Assembly: GCA_021651055.1 (NCBI GenBank)
Contig: JAJHOH010000001.1
Location: 682,001-746,000 of the forward strand
Origin: Candidatus Manganitrophus morganii
GTDB lineage: Bacteria > Nitrospirota > Nitrospiria > SBBL01 > Manganitrophaceae
Direction of reading: 5' to 3'
DNA: 64,000 nucleotides
Shown here: positions 16,702 through 24,309 of the stretch, in pieces
Layout: each line of letters opens with the position of its first letter
Position numbering within the stretch: position 1 is the first letter of the stretch
The notes under the pieces: generated by a model
Seen by the model: only the letters and a program-made list of their open reading frames with translations
What the model was told of the DNA's origin: nothing
The model's database searches: none
Translations under genes and position numbers: made by a program

Positions 16702-18347
16702 CGGAGGATTTCGGATCGGCGCTCTTTGTCCTCTTTCTCCTCGCGGGAGGGGTTGCCATTCTCCTGCACGGGCTTCAGTTGGCGGGAAGCGGTCTCCAGG
16801 ATCTCGCCGGAAAAGGGCTGCGGTCGCTTATCAGCTCGGTCACACGAAATAAAATCTTGGCGACCGGATTCGGCGCTTTTCTCTCCGCCGTCATGCAGAG
16901 CAGCAGCGCCACCACCATCCTGCTGGTGGGATTGACCCGGGCCGGTTTGATCTCCCTCTCCCAGGCAATCCCGATCATCCTCGGGGCCGATATCGGAACG
17001 ACCCTCACCGTCCAGTTGATTGCATTTGAGATCCACCGGCTCTCGCCGCTGATTATCGCCGCCGGTTTCCTGATCCAAGCGATGGCAAAAAGGAAAAAAG
17101 CCAAATCAGCCGGCATCTCCATTTTAGGATTCGGATTTATCTTTCTGGCGCTCGACATGCTGACCCAGGGAATGCGGCCGATCCAGTCCCAGCCCTGGGT
17201 TCAGGAGATGTTGCGATCGGTGGAGGACGCTCCCCTGATTGGAATCGTCGTGGCGGCGGCCATTACCGCCCTTCTGCACAGCAGCGCCGCGACCCTCGGA
17301 ATCGCCCTGGCGATGGGAGGAGAGGGACTCCTCACATTGAAGGGCGCCTTGCCGATTATCTTGGGGGCGAACATCGGGACCTCCGCCCCCGCCTGGTTCG
17401 CCAGCTTCGGCGCTTCGGTCGAGGCGAGACGGGTCGCGATGGCCCATGTTCTCTCCAAGCTGATCGGCGCCTTGTTGATCTACCCGTTTCTCTCTCCGTT
17501 CGCATCGTGGATCACCGAAACGGCATCGACTCTTCCCCGCCAGATCGCAAACGCCCACACCTTTTTTAATCTCGGCCTCGCCGCCCTCTTCCTTCCCCTG
17601 ACCGATCCCCTCGCACGCGGGATCTCATGGCTGGTGAGTCCTCCGCCCCCTCATGAAGATCCGGCCAAGCCGAAATACCTCGATCCCCAGCTTTTGGGGA
17701 CCCCTTCGTTTGCCTTGGAGCAGGCGGCGCGCGAAGCGTTGAGGATGGCGGGGTTCGTTCAGGGGATGTTCAAACAGGTTCCCCGCATCTTCACCGAAAA
17801 CGATGAATCGCTCCTCGAAGAGATCGAACGGCAGGAAGAGGTGGTCGATCATCTCAACCGGGAAATCAAACTCTACCTAACCCGGCTTTCGCAAAATGCG
17901 TTGACCGACGAGGAGTCCGACCGGGAGATCGCGATCTTGGATCTGACGAAGGACCTCGAAAATATCGGTGACATCATCGACAAAAACTTGATTGAGCTGG
18001 CGCGAAAACGGATCTACAGCGGCCGCCGCTTCTCCGGGGTCGGCCTGAGGGAGCTGATCGACTTTCACAAGCTGATCTCGGATGATCTCGATATGGCGAT
18101 CAATGCTTTCGAGCGGCAAGACCTGGAGATGGCCGAACAGGTCATCAAAGAGAAAACCCGCATCCGCCAGCGGGAGCGGGAGCTCTCGGCTTCTCATATC
18201 CGCCGCCTCCATGAGGGGATCTCCGAGACGATCGATTCGAGCTCCATCCACTTGGATATTCTGACCAACTTAAAACGAATTACATCGCACATCACCTCAA
18301 TCGCCCATAGTGTCATCGGAACAGGACCGGCCGCCCATGAATCGTGA
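16698..18347 (+). CDS. Na/Pi-cotransporter family protein with PhoU-like C-terminus
   Basis: 549 aa. The N-terminal half (about 1-310) contains two Na_Pi_cotrans repeats with the motifs MQSSSATTIL and LLHSSAATLG, each followed by ILGADIGTT or ILGANIGTS, the duplicated QSS substrate/sodium sites of NptA/YjbB proteins. The C-terminal part (about 345-549) is helical and charged (DLTKDLENIGDIIDKNLIEL), a PhoU-like domain. Bacterial members move phosphate with sodium, sometimes outward. It overlaps gpsA by 4 bp and larB by 11 bp, so the three are co-translated. Confidence 0.9.
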   Translation: MTEDFGSALFVLFLLAGGVAILLHGLQLAGSGLQDLAGKGLRSLISSVTRNKILATGFGAFLSAVMQSSSATTILLVGLTRAGLISLSQAIPIILGADIGTTLTVQLIAFEIHRLSPLIIAAGFLIQAMAKRKKAKSAGISILGFGFIFLALDMLTQGMRPIQSQPWVQEMLRSVEDAPLIGIVVAAAITALLHSSAATLGIALAMGGEGLLTLKGALPIILGANIGTSAPAWFASFGASVEARRVAMAHVLSKLIGALLIYPFLSPFASWITETASTLPRQIANAHTFFNLGLAALFLPLTDPLARGISWLVSPPPPHEDPAKPKYLDPQLLGTPSFALEQAAREALRMAGFVQGMFKQVPRIFTENDESLLEEIERQEEVVDHLNREIKLYLTRLSQNALTDEESDREIAILDLTKDLENIGDIIDKNLIELARKRIYSGRRFSGVGLRELIDFHKLISDDLDMAINAFERQDLEMAEQVIKEKTRIRQRERELSASHIRRLHEGISETIDSSSIHLDILTNLKRITSHITSIAHSVIGTGPAAHES

Positions 18348-19092
18348 TTTACTGGAAAGGTTATTGAGAGAGGTCCAGGAGGGAAAACGCCCGATTGAAG
18401 AGGCGCTTGAAAGATTACGCCATCTCCCCTACGAGTCGTTGGGATTCGCGCGGCTCGATCACCATCGAACTCTCCGGCAAGAGATGCCGGAGGTGGTCTT
18501 CTGCCCCGGCAAAACCGAGGCACAGGTTCTGACGATCCTGCAGAAGCTCGACGCTTCTGAAGTTCCGGTCCTCGCCACCCGGGTAGAGCCGGCGCTGGCT
18601 CGGAAGATCCTCAAGAAGCTCCGGAAGGCCGAGCACAATCCCGTCGCCCGGACGATCGTTCTAAAAAAGAAGCGTGTCGCGCGGCGGCCGGGGGAGATCG
18701 CTCTTCTCACCGGCGGGACCGCCGACCTTCCGGTCGCCGAAGAAGCGAAGGTCACCGCGGAACTGCTCGGTTATCGGGTCCTCCCCTTTTACGACGTCGG
18801 CGTCGCCGGGGTCCACCGTCTCCTGGACCAGCGGGAGAAAATCGAGAAGAGCGATCTGATGATCGTGATCGCCGGAATGGACGGCGCCCTCTCGAGCGTC
18901 GTCGGCGGGCTCTTCGGTCAACCGGTCATCGCCGTTCCGACCAGCATCGGCTACGGAACAAGCTTCGGCGGGATCGCTCCCCTCCTCACCATGCTCAACT
19001 CCTGCGCCGCCGGCCTCGCCGTTGTCAACATCGACAACGGATTCGGCGCCGCGATCTTGGCCCACCGGATTTTAAAAGACCGCAAATCGTAA
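18337..19092 (+). CDS. larB: LarB, pyridinium-3,5-biscarboxylate mononucleotide synthase
   Basis: 251 aa from ATG 18337 (MNRDLLERLLREVQEG); an in-frame GTG at 18310 lies deeper in the preceding gene. The C-terminal two-thirds is the PurE/AIR-carboxylase-like domain: LLTGGTADLPVAEEA, DVGVAGVHRLL, VIAGMDGALSSVVGGL and PTSIGYGTSFGG. LarB carboxylates nicotinic acid adenine dinucleotide and releases AMP, the first step of the nickel-pincer nucleotide cofactor. LarC, for the last step, is encoded 0.8 kb downstream. LarE and a LarA-type enzyme are not in this window. Confidence 0.94.
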   Translation: MNRDLLERLLREVQEGKRPIEEALERLRHLPYESLGFARLDHHRTLRQEMPEVVFCPGKTEAQVLTILQKLDASEVPVLATRVEPALARKILKKLRKAEHNPVARTIVLKKKRVARRPGEIALLTGGTADLPVAEEAKVTAELLGYRVLPFYDVGVAGVHRLLDQREKIEKSDLMIVIAGMDGALSSVVGGLFGQPVIAVPTSIGYGTSFGGIAPLLTMLNSCAAGLAVVNIDNGFGAAILAHRILKDRKS

Positions 19093-19101
19093 CAAGACAC
19101 C

Positions 19102-19131
19102 TTGGCAATCCTCCCCCGCTTTTGATATGAT
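19102..19131 (+). promoter_or_regulatory. Sigma70 promoter for the DUF3047 gene and larC
   Basis: TTGGCA (19102-19107), an 18-base spacer and TATGAT (19126-19131), 38 bases before the next start codon, which has its own AAGGAG site. It would let the DUF3047-larC pair be expressed apart from larB. Confidence 0.6.
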
Positions 19132-19169
19132 GTGCTCCGAATCATTCTATATAAGGAGATCGGATTGCC

Positions 19170-19802
19170 ATGAAACGGAGCGTTCTCTTCATTATCGTTA
19201 ATCTGTTTGTCTTCCTTCATTCAATAAACGGCTTCGCGGAAGAAAGACCCGCCTCCGTCGTTCTAGAGGACTTCTCCGGCCCGGATGAGAAGGGACTGCC
19301 AAAAGGATGGATCGCGCAAAACGAGAACCCCGATCCCGCCCAGGTTTATCGGATTCAGAAAGAGGGGGACCGCTTTTACATCTCGGCCAGCGGCCGCCCC
19401 AACCGGATCTTCAAGAAGATCCAGTGGAACCCGAATGAATATCCCTTTCTGAGCTGGAAGTGGCGGATGAAGAACGTCCCGGTCGATCCGCAGAAGGAGC
19501 GACGCGCCTCCATTTATGTCTCTCTCGATCGCGATTTCTTCGGCATCCCCGTGATTACGAAGTATCTCTGGAGCAGCCTGGCGCCGGCCGGAGAGGAAAC
19601 CTCAGGCGGGTTCTTCGGCGCTTCCACCATTGTCGTCCGGAGCGGCGCGGACCAGGCCGGGGAGTGGATCACCGAGAAGATCAATGTTCTGGAGGATTTC
19701 AAGCGGCTCCACGATGGAAAACTTCCTCCGGAAGACGCCTATGGAATCGGCATCATGACAAGCATCGAGGCCGACTTTGCCGATTTCATTGCCCACAAAT
19801 AA
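19170..19802 (+). CDS. DUF3047 family secreted protein
   Basis: 210 aa with a cleavable signal peptide (MKRSVLFIIVNLFVFLHSINGFA), so it is probably periplasmic. The mature part matches the DUF3047 pattern: EDFSGPDEKGLPKGWIAQN (about 32-50), FLSWKWRMKNVPV, RRASIYVSLDRDFF, and a C-terminal AYGIGIMTSIEADFADFIA. The fold resembles a carbohydrate-binding beta sandwich; the function is unknown. It lies between larB and larC behind its own promoter. That position recurs often enough in lar regions to be worth testing, but I cannot verify it here. Confidence 0.82.
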   Translation: MKRSVLFIIVNLFVFLHSINGFAEERPASVVLEDFSGPDEKGLPKGWIAQNENPDPAQVYRIQKEGDRFYISASGRPNRIFKKIQWNPNEYPFLSWKWRMKNVPVDPQKERRASIYVSLDRDFFGIPVITKYLWSSLAPAGEETSGGFFGASTIVVRSGADQAGEWITEKINVLEDFKRLHDGKLPPEDAYGIGIMTSIEADFADFIAHK

Positions 19803-19855
19803 GAATATCGCAGAACGCGGATTTCGGATTGCTGAATAAAAAAGAGAAGGAACAG

Positions 19856-21013
19856 ATGCGAATCGCCTATTTTGATTGTTTCTCCGGGATCAGCGGAGAT
19901 ATGATCCTCGGCGCCATGATCGACGCCGGATTGGATCTGGACGCATTTCAGAAAGAACTCTCCAAGCTAAAACTTCCCGGCTGTGCGATCGAGGTTCATC
20001 GCGTCCGCCGAGGGGGAATCTCGGCCGCAAAAGTCGATGTCCTCAACCGGAAAAATCTCCCCCCGTTGACGACCTTTCCTGAAATCGAGCGCCAGATTCG
20101 CAAAAGCGCCCTTTCCCGGCCGATACAAGATCGGTCGTTGGGGATCTTCAATCGCATGGTCAAAGCCGAAGCGGCGGTGCATGGGCGAAAACGCCATCAG
20201 ACCCATCTGCATGAGGTCGGCGAGGTTGATACTCTGGTCGATGTGACCGGCGCCGTGATCGGACTCTCTCTCCTGAAGATCGATCGGATCATCGCCTCTC
20301 CGATCCACGTCGGGACCGGGGAAGTCGAAACCCGGGCCGGCCTTTTTCCGATCCCCGCCCCGGCCACCGCGGCCCTCCTTCGCGGGACGCCGATCTATGC
20401 CACCGGCCTCCGGGGGGAATTGACCACACCGACCGGCGCGGCGATCATCACCACCCTCGCCTCGGCGTTTACTTCTCTTCCCCAAATGACTGTCGAGAAA
20501 ATCGGCTATGGCGCGGGAAGCGCCGAGCGGACGACGCCGAATCTCCTCCGGCTTTTTATCGGCCTTCAAGCGTCTCCCCTCTCCGAAGATGAAATCGTTC
20601 AGATCGAAACCAACATCGACGATATGAATCCGCAGATGTACGAACATGTCATGGAAACCCTCTTCCAGGCCGGCGCGCTCGATGTTTTTTTAACCCCGAT
20701 CATTATGAAGCGGAGCCGGCCCGCGATCCTGCTGACCCTCCTCAGTCCCGTCTCCGCACAACACAATCTCCTCCAGACCCTCTTTACGGAGACAACTACG
20801 TTGGGAGCCCGGATCCTCCGGGTCGGACGGAAGAAGCTGGAGCGGGAGATCCGAACGGAGAAGACCCCTCATGGATCGATCCGCGTGAAAACCGCCTCTC
20901 AAAACGGACGGGTCGTTCGGAAACGGCCCGAATTCGAAGATGTCCGCCGGCTCGCCCGAAAAAGCGGCCGGCCCTTACAAATATTATGGGAAGAGATCAC
21001 GCGGGATGTGTAG
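19856..21013 (+). CDS. larC: LarC, nickel-pincer cofactor cyclometallase
   Basis: 385 aa from ATG 19856 (MRIAYFDCFSGISGDMILGAMIDAG), preceded by AGAAGGA. The reading frame is open further upstream to 19460 but only across the preceding gene. Family landmarks are FDCFSGISGDM, HLHEVGEVDTLVDVTGA (about 119-135), PAPATAALLRG, and the C-terminal ETNIDDMNPQMYEHVMETLFQAGALDVFLTPI. LarC inserts nickel into P2TMN using CTP. In Lactobacillus larC is made by programmed frameshift; here N- and C-terminal parts are one uninterrupted frame. Cofactor supply for a lactate-racemase-like enzyme encoded elsewhere is the likely role. Confidence 0.94.
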   Translation: MRIAYFDCFSGISGDMILGAMIDAGLDLDAFQKELSKLKLPGCAIEVHRVRRGGISAAKVDVLNRKNLPPLTTFPEIERQIRKSALSRPIQDRSLGIFNRMVKAEAAVHGRKRHQTHLHEVGEVDTLVDVTGAVIGLSLLKIDRIIASPIHVGTGEVETRAGLFPIPAPATAALLRGTPIYATGLRGELTTPTGAAIITTLASAFTSLPQMTVEKIGYGAGSAERTTPNLLRLFIGLQASPLSEDEIVQIETNIDDMNPQMYEHVMETLFQAGALDVFLTPIIMKRSRPAILLTLLSPVSAQHNLLQTLFTETTTLGARILRVGRKKLEREIRTEKTPHGSIRVKTASQNGRVVRKRPEFEDVRRLARKSGRPLQILWEEITRDV

Positions 21014-21106
21014 TGCGATGGCAAGCGTTGCACTTACAGATAAGGCGGGAAGAACCCTCACGATGAGATGCGCCTCCCGAAATCATTGAGGGCGACACAA
21101 GCCGTT

Positions 21107-21607
21107 CTATGGCGGGGCCGGAAAGGACTCCTCATCAAGGTAGAGGGTCTGTGTGTCGGGATTGTACCCCAATAATTCCGCATACCGCCCCCAATTCACG
21201 ATCGTCTTAAAGAGCACCTCGGCATTTTCATGAGGATAAAGACGGGCAAGCTCTTCTAAAACAACCTCCCGGCCGAGACGTCCCTCCTCCGATTTCTGCA
21301 AGGTCTCGATGAGGTGCTGGAAAATCTTCAGCTTCTTCAATTGCTCTCGAATGATCAGTTTCCGCTGCGCGACCTTGCTCTTGAGAATCTTCCTCCCCAA
21401 ATCGGTGATGACGACATCTCCCCCCGGGGTCTCCACCAAGCCGAGCATCTCGGCCATCTTGATCACCGAGAGGAGCTCTCCCAATTCGTAATGAATCGCC
21501 TCTGCCAGTTTATAGATATCTTCCTTCCCGTGATGGTCATCCAGGTATTCCAGCAGTCCAATCACTTTGCTCGACGTAACACCGTGGGGCAAAGGTTCCA
21601 CTTCCAT
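21107..21607 (-). CDS. Stand-alone AAA-associated (NitT/TauT ATPase C-terminal) domain protein
   Basis: 166 aa from ATG 21607 with a TAGGAGAAAG site; the frame is open to 21667 without a better start. It is built of winged-helix-like helices: SSKVIGLLEYLDDHHGKEDIYKLAEAIHYELGELL (about 11-45) and MLGLVETPGGDVVITDLGRKIL (about 52-74). This matches the AAA-associated C-terminal domain normally fused to the ATPase of nitrate/taurine-type ABC importers. Here it is a separate gene 70 bp after the ATPase. It probably binds the ATPase or senses a ligand to control transport. Confidence 0.8.
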   Translation of the reverse strand: MEVEPLPHGVTSSKVIGLLEYLDDHHGKEDIYKLAEAIHYELGELLSVIKMAEMLGLVETPGGDVVITDLGRKILKSKVAQRKLIIREQLKKLKIFQHLIETLQKSEEGRLGREVVLEELARLYPHENAEVLFKTIVNWGRYAELLGYNPDTQTLYLDEESFPAPP

Positions 21608-21677
21608 ACTTTCTCCTATAAGAAAGCGATTGATCTCGGCTCCGAAGGCTGGAGAAAAACCGATCACAGATCGCTGT

Positions 21678-22427
21678 TTATGCCATCAATGAAAAGATCC
21701 GGTCACTGAACTCACTCAGGACCGGATCTTTCCGGTCGCGAGGACGGGGCGCATCGATGGGGATATCGGCCACCAAAGTCCCCGGATGGGGCGACATGAC
21801 CAAGACACGATCGGCCATGAAGACCGCCTCTTCAATAATATGGGTTACCATGATAATCGTATTGACCGGCATCGACTTGTCCTCCCACAACATCAAGACC
21901 TCCTCCCGCAACGCCAGCGAGGTGAGGGGATCGAGAGCGGAGAACGGCTCATCCATGCAGAGGAGCTTCGGCTCCACAGCCAGGGCGCGGGCGATGCCGA
22001 CCCGCTGTTTCATCCCCCCGGAAAGCTCCCTGGGATAGGCCTCTTCGAAGCCGTCGAGACCGACCTTCTCGATGAAGTGAATCGCCTTTTTTCTCCTCCG
22101 CTCAACCGGAAGCCCGCGCGCTTCGAGGCCCAATTCGACATTTCCCAACACGGTCAACCAGGGAAAAAGCGCAAACGATTGGAAAACGATGGCCGAATCG
22201 AGATTGACGGAGCGGAGTTCTCTTCCTTGATAGAGGATCCTCCCCTCCGTCGGCGGAATCAGGCCGTTGATGATTCTCAAGAGGGTGCTCTTTCCCGAGC
22301 CGGAGGGACCGACCAAAGCGACAAATTCCCCCTCCCTGACGCTGAAAGAGATTTCTCTCAGAACCGGCATCGGCAGCCCGTTCTGATGAAATGATTTGGA
22401 GATCTTTTCTACTTCGAGCAATTTCAT
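21678..22427 (-). CDS. ABC transporter ATP-binding protein, nitrate/sulfonate/bicarbonate type
   Basis: 249 aa. Walker A is GPSGSGKST (about 39-47), the Q-loop QSFALFPWLTV, the signature LSGGMKQRVGIARAL, Walker B LLCMDEPFSALD and the switch His in MVTHIIEEAVFMADRV. The FALFPWLTVLGNV stretch is typical of NrtD/SsuB/TauB. It powers the fused permease whose gene ends one base upstream of this start. No periplasmic binding protein gene is adjacent, so the substrate is not determined. Confidence 0.92.
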   Translation of the reverse strand: MKLLEVEKISKSFHQNGLPMPVLREISFSVREGEFVALVGPSGSGKSTLLRIINGLIPPTEGRILYQGRELRSVNLDSAIVFQSFALFPWLTVLGNVELGLEARGLPVERRRKKAIHFIEKVGLDGFEEAYPRELSGGMKQRVGIARALAVEPKLLCMDEPFSALDPLTSLALREEVLMLWEDKSMPVNTIIMVTHIIEEAVFMADRVLVMSPHPGTLVADIPIDAPRPRDRKDPVLSEFSDRIFSLMA

Positions 22428-22428
22428 T

Positions 22429-24144
22429 TTAATAGTCGATCTTATACCGCTCTACGGCATAGATAAAGAGTCTTCGCCAGAAAAACCGATTGAGCAATGT
22501 GATGGCGAGGACCATTGTCACCAGGGTTAACAAGATCATCTGCCCGTTTCCGGATTCATAGATCGCCCGGTCGAGCATCGCCCCGATCCCGGTCACGGAA
22601 TAAATTTCGCGCTGATAGACGACATATTCCGAAACGATCAGTGCGTTCCACCCGCCTCCCCAGGCGGTGATGCTCCCGGTAATGAGGGCGGGGAAAATGG
22701 CCGGGAGATAAAGCCGCTTCCAATAGAGCCACCTTGAAACTCCCAACCCCTTTGCCGCTTCTTTGAGGTCGCCCGGGATATTTTGAACCCCCCCGATCAA
22801 ATTAAAGAGAAGATACCATTGCATCCCGGTCAAGATCAATAGAATGGCGGCGCCGTTCATCCCTCCCAGCACATGAACGGCCAAGACAATGAAGAAGGGG
22901 AAGAGGGCCGTGGCCGGAATCGACGCGCCGATCTCGGCGATCGGGGTGACGATTCGGAGGGCGCGCGGATTCTCTCCCACCCAGAAGGCGACCGGAAGGG
23001 TCCAGGAGAGCGCGATCAGATAGGCCACCGATAATCGCAAAAACGAGGCGAGAAGGGCCACCGGGATTTGCCTCGCCTCGGTAGGAAACGGTTGCCCCAA
23101 TCCGTTCACAAGCAGAACGAAGCTCCACCCGATCAGAAGGAAGAGCCCTCCGAGGAGGAGATAACCGATCCCTTTCCGGAGACGGGGCCAGATCCGCTTG
23201 CGGGTCTCTTGGACCATCCTTTTCCCGGTCGGCGGAAGATACCGGCGGGGATCGATGAGGAAGATTGGTTTTGCCATAACCCGTCTGATCCTTCGCCATC
23301 GCTTCGTCACCCGGAGCCTGCGGTACCACTGAAGCGCAAAGGACTCGGGAGGGGCCGTCTCCGAGGAAATGTTTTCATACCGGAATTTTTCTCCCCAAAC
23401 CGAGAGCGGCCTCCAAATAAAAAGATCGAGAAGGACGATGATCACGATCAACATGAACAATCCATAGAAGGTCCGTCCTAGCTCTCCCTCCTCGACCGAT
23501 TCGATCAAAAAGCTCCCCAAACCGGGGAGATGATACCGGATCGAACCGATAGCGATAATCTCGCAGGCGATCAGAAAATACCAGCCGCCGGCCCAAGAGA
23601 TCATGCTGTTATAGATCAACCGCGGGATGCAGATCGGAAAGAGGGCCTTTTTAAATTTGGGCCAACCTTGAAGGCCGAGCCCGTCGGCGGCCTCGATCAG
23701 ATCGTTCGGAACGGTTTTGAACGATTCGTACGTGCCGAAGGCCATGTTCCATGCCATCGACGTGAAGATCAGGAGGACACTTGCAAGTTCGACCCCCAAC
23801 CGGCTTCCCTGAAAAAGATTGACGAAGAAAAAGACGGCCACCGGGAAAAACCCGAGGATGGGAATCGATTGGAGAACATCAAGGATGGCGATCATCGGTC
23901 CCTCCGCCTTCGAAACGGTTGCAGCGATGTACCCGTAGAAGACGGAGAACAAAAAGGCAAGGAGATAGGCGGAAAACATCCGGAGGAGCGAATAGACCGC
24001 ATAGAATGGAAGGCGAGAGAGGCCCGTATCGAGCTCGATCTTTACCGCTGGGAACTCCAACCGCCGGCCGATCGCATACGTGAGTCCCACTATCAGAAGC
24101 AGGGTGACCCCGAAAACCACTCTTCTTTTCCCCTCTTTCGACAT
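22429..24144 (-). CDS. Fused double-domain ABC permease, NitT/TauT type
   Basis: 571 aa from ATG 24144 (MSKEGKRRVVFGVTLLLIVGLTYAIG), preceded by GAGGTGA. Two BPD_transp_1 domains are joined by a roughly 60-residue cytoplasmic linker. EAA loops appear in domain 1 (LIEAADGLGLQGWPKFKKALFP, about 165) and domain 2 (LKEAAKGLGVSRWLYWKRLYLP, about 465), each followed by IPRLIYNSMISWAGGWYFLIA- or IFPALITGSITAWGGGWNALIV-type helices. The duplication means one polypeptide replaces the usual homodimer. It forms an importer with the downstream ATPase; nitrate, sulfonate, cyanate or a metal chelate are all possible. Confidence 0.88.
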   Translation of the reverse strand: MSKEGKRRVVFGVTLLLIVGLTYAIGRRLEFPAVKIELDTGLSRLPFYAVYSLLRMFSAYLLAFLFSVFYGYIAATVSKAEGPMIAILDVLQSIPILGFFPVAVFFFVNLFQGSRLGVELASVLLIFTSMAWNMAFGTYESFKTVPNDLIEAADGLGLQGWPKFKKALFPICIPRLIYNSMISWAGGWYFLIACEIIAIGSIRYHLPGLGSFLIESVEEGELGRTFYGLFMLIVIIVLLDLFIWRPLSVWGEKFRYENISSETAPPESFALQWYRRLRVTKRWRRIRRVMAKPIFLIDPRRYLPPTGKRMVQETRKRIWPRLRKGIGYLLLGGLFLLIGWSFVLLVNGLGQPFPTEARQIPVALLASFLRLSVAYLIALSWTLPVAFWVGENPRALRIVTPIAEIGASIPATALFPFFIVLAVHVLGGMNGAAILLILTGMQWYLLFNLIGGVQNIPGDLKEAAKGLGVSRWLYWKRLYLPAIFPALITGSITAWGGGWNALIVSEYVVYQREIYSVTGIGAMLDRAIYESGNGQMILLTLVTMVLAITLLNRFFWRRLFIYAVERYKIDY

Positions 24145-24221
24145 TCCGGTCACCTCATGAAGCGGACGAAGCCTAACAGAAACAAAGGGTAAATTCAAAT
24201 CAGAGATGCTCCCCTGTCATT

Positions 24222-24250
24222 TTGACATCTCCCATCTTGAATGATAGAAT
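24222..24250 (+). promoter_or_regulatory. Strong sigma70 promoter for the sensor kinase gene
   Basis: A perfect TTGACA (24222-24227), a 17-base spacer and TAGAAT (24245-24250). The predicted 5' untranslated leader before ATG 24310 is about 53 bases. It lies in the divergent interval with the ABC transporter operon. Confidence 0.75.
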
Positions 24251-24309
24251 GAGGACATTTTACACGCCCCGCTTTTTACGTAGAAATTAGTCCCCGGGAT
24301 ACCGTTCGC

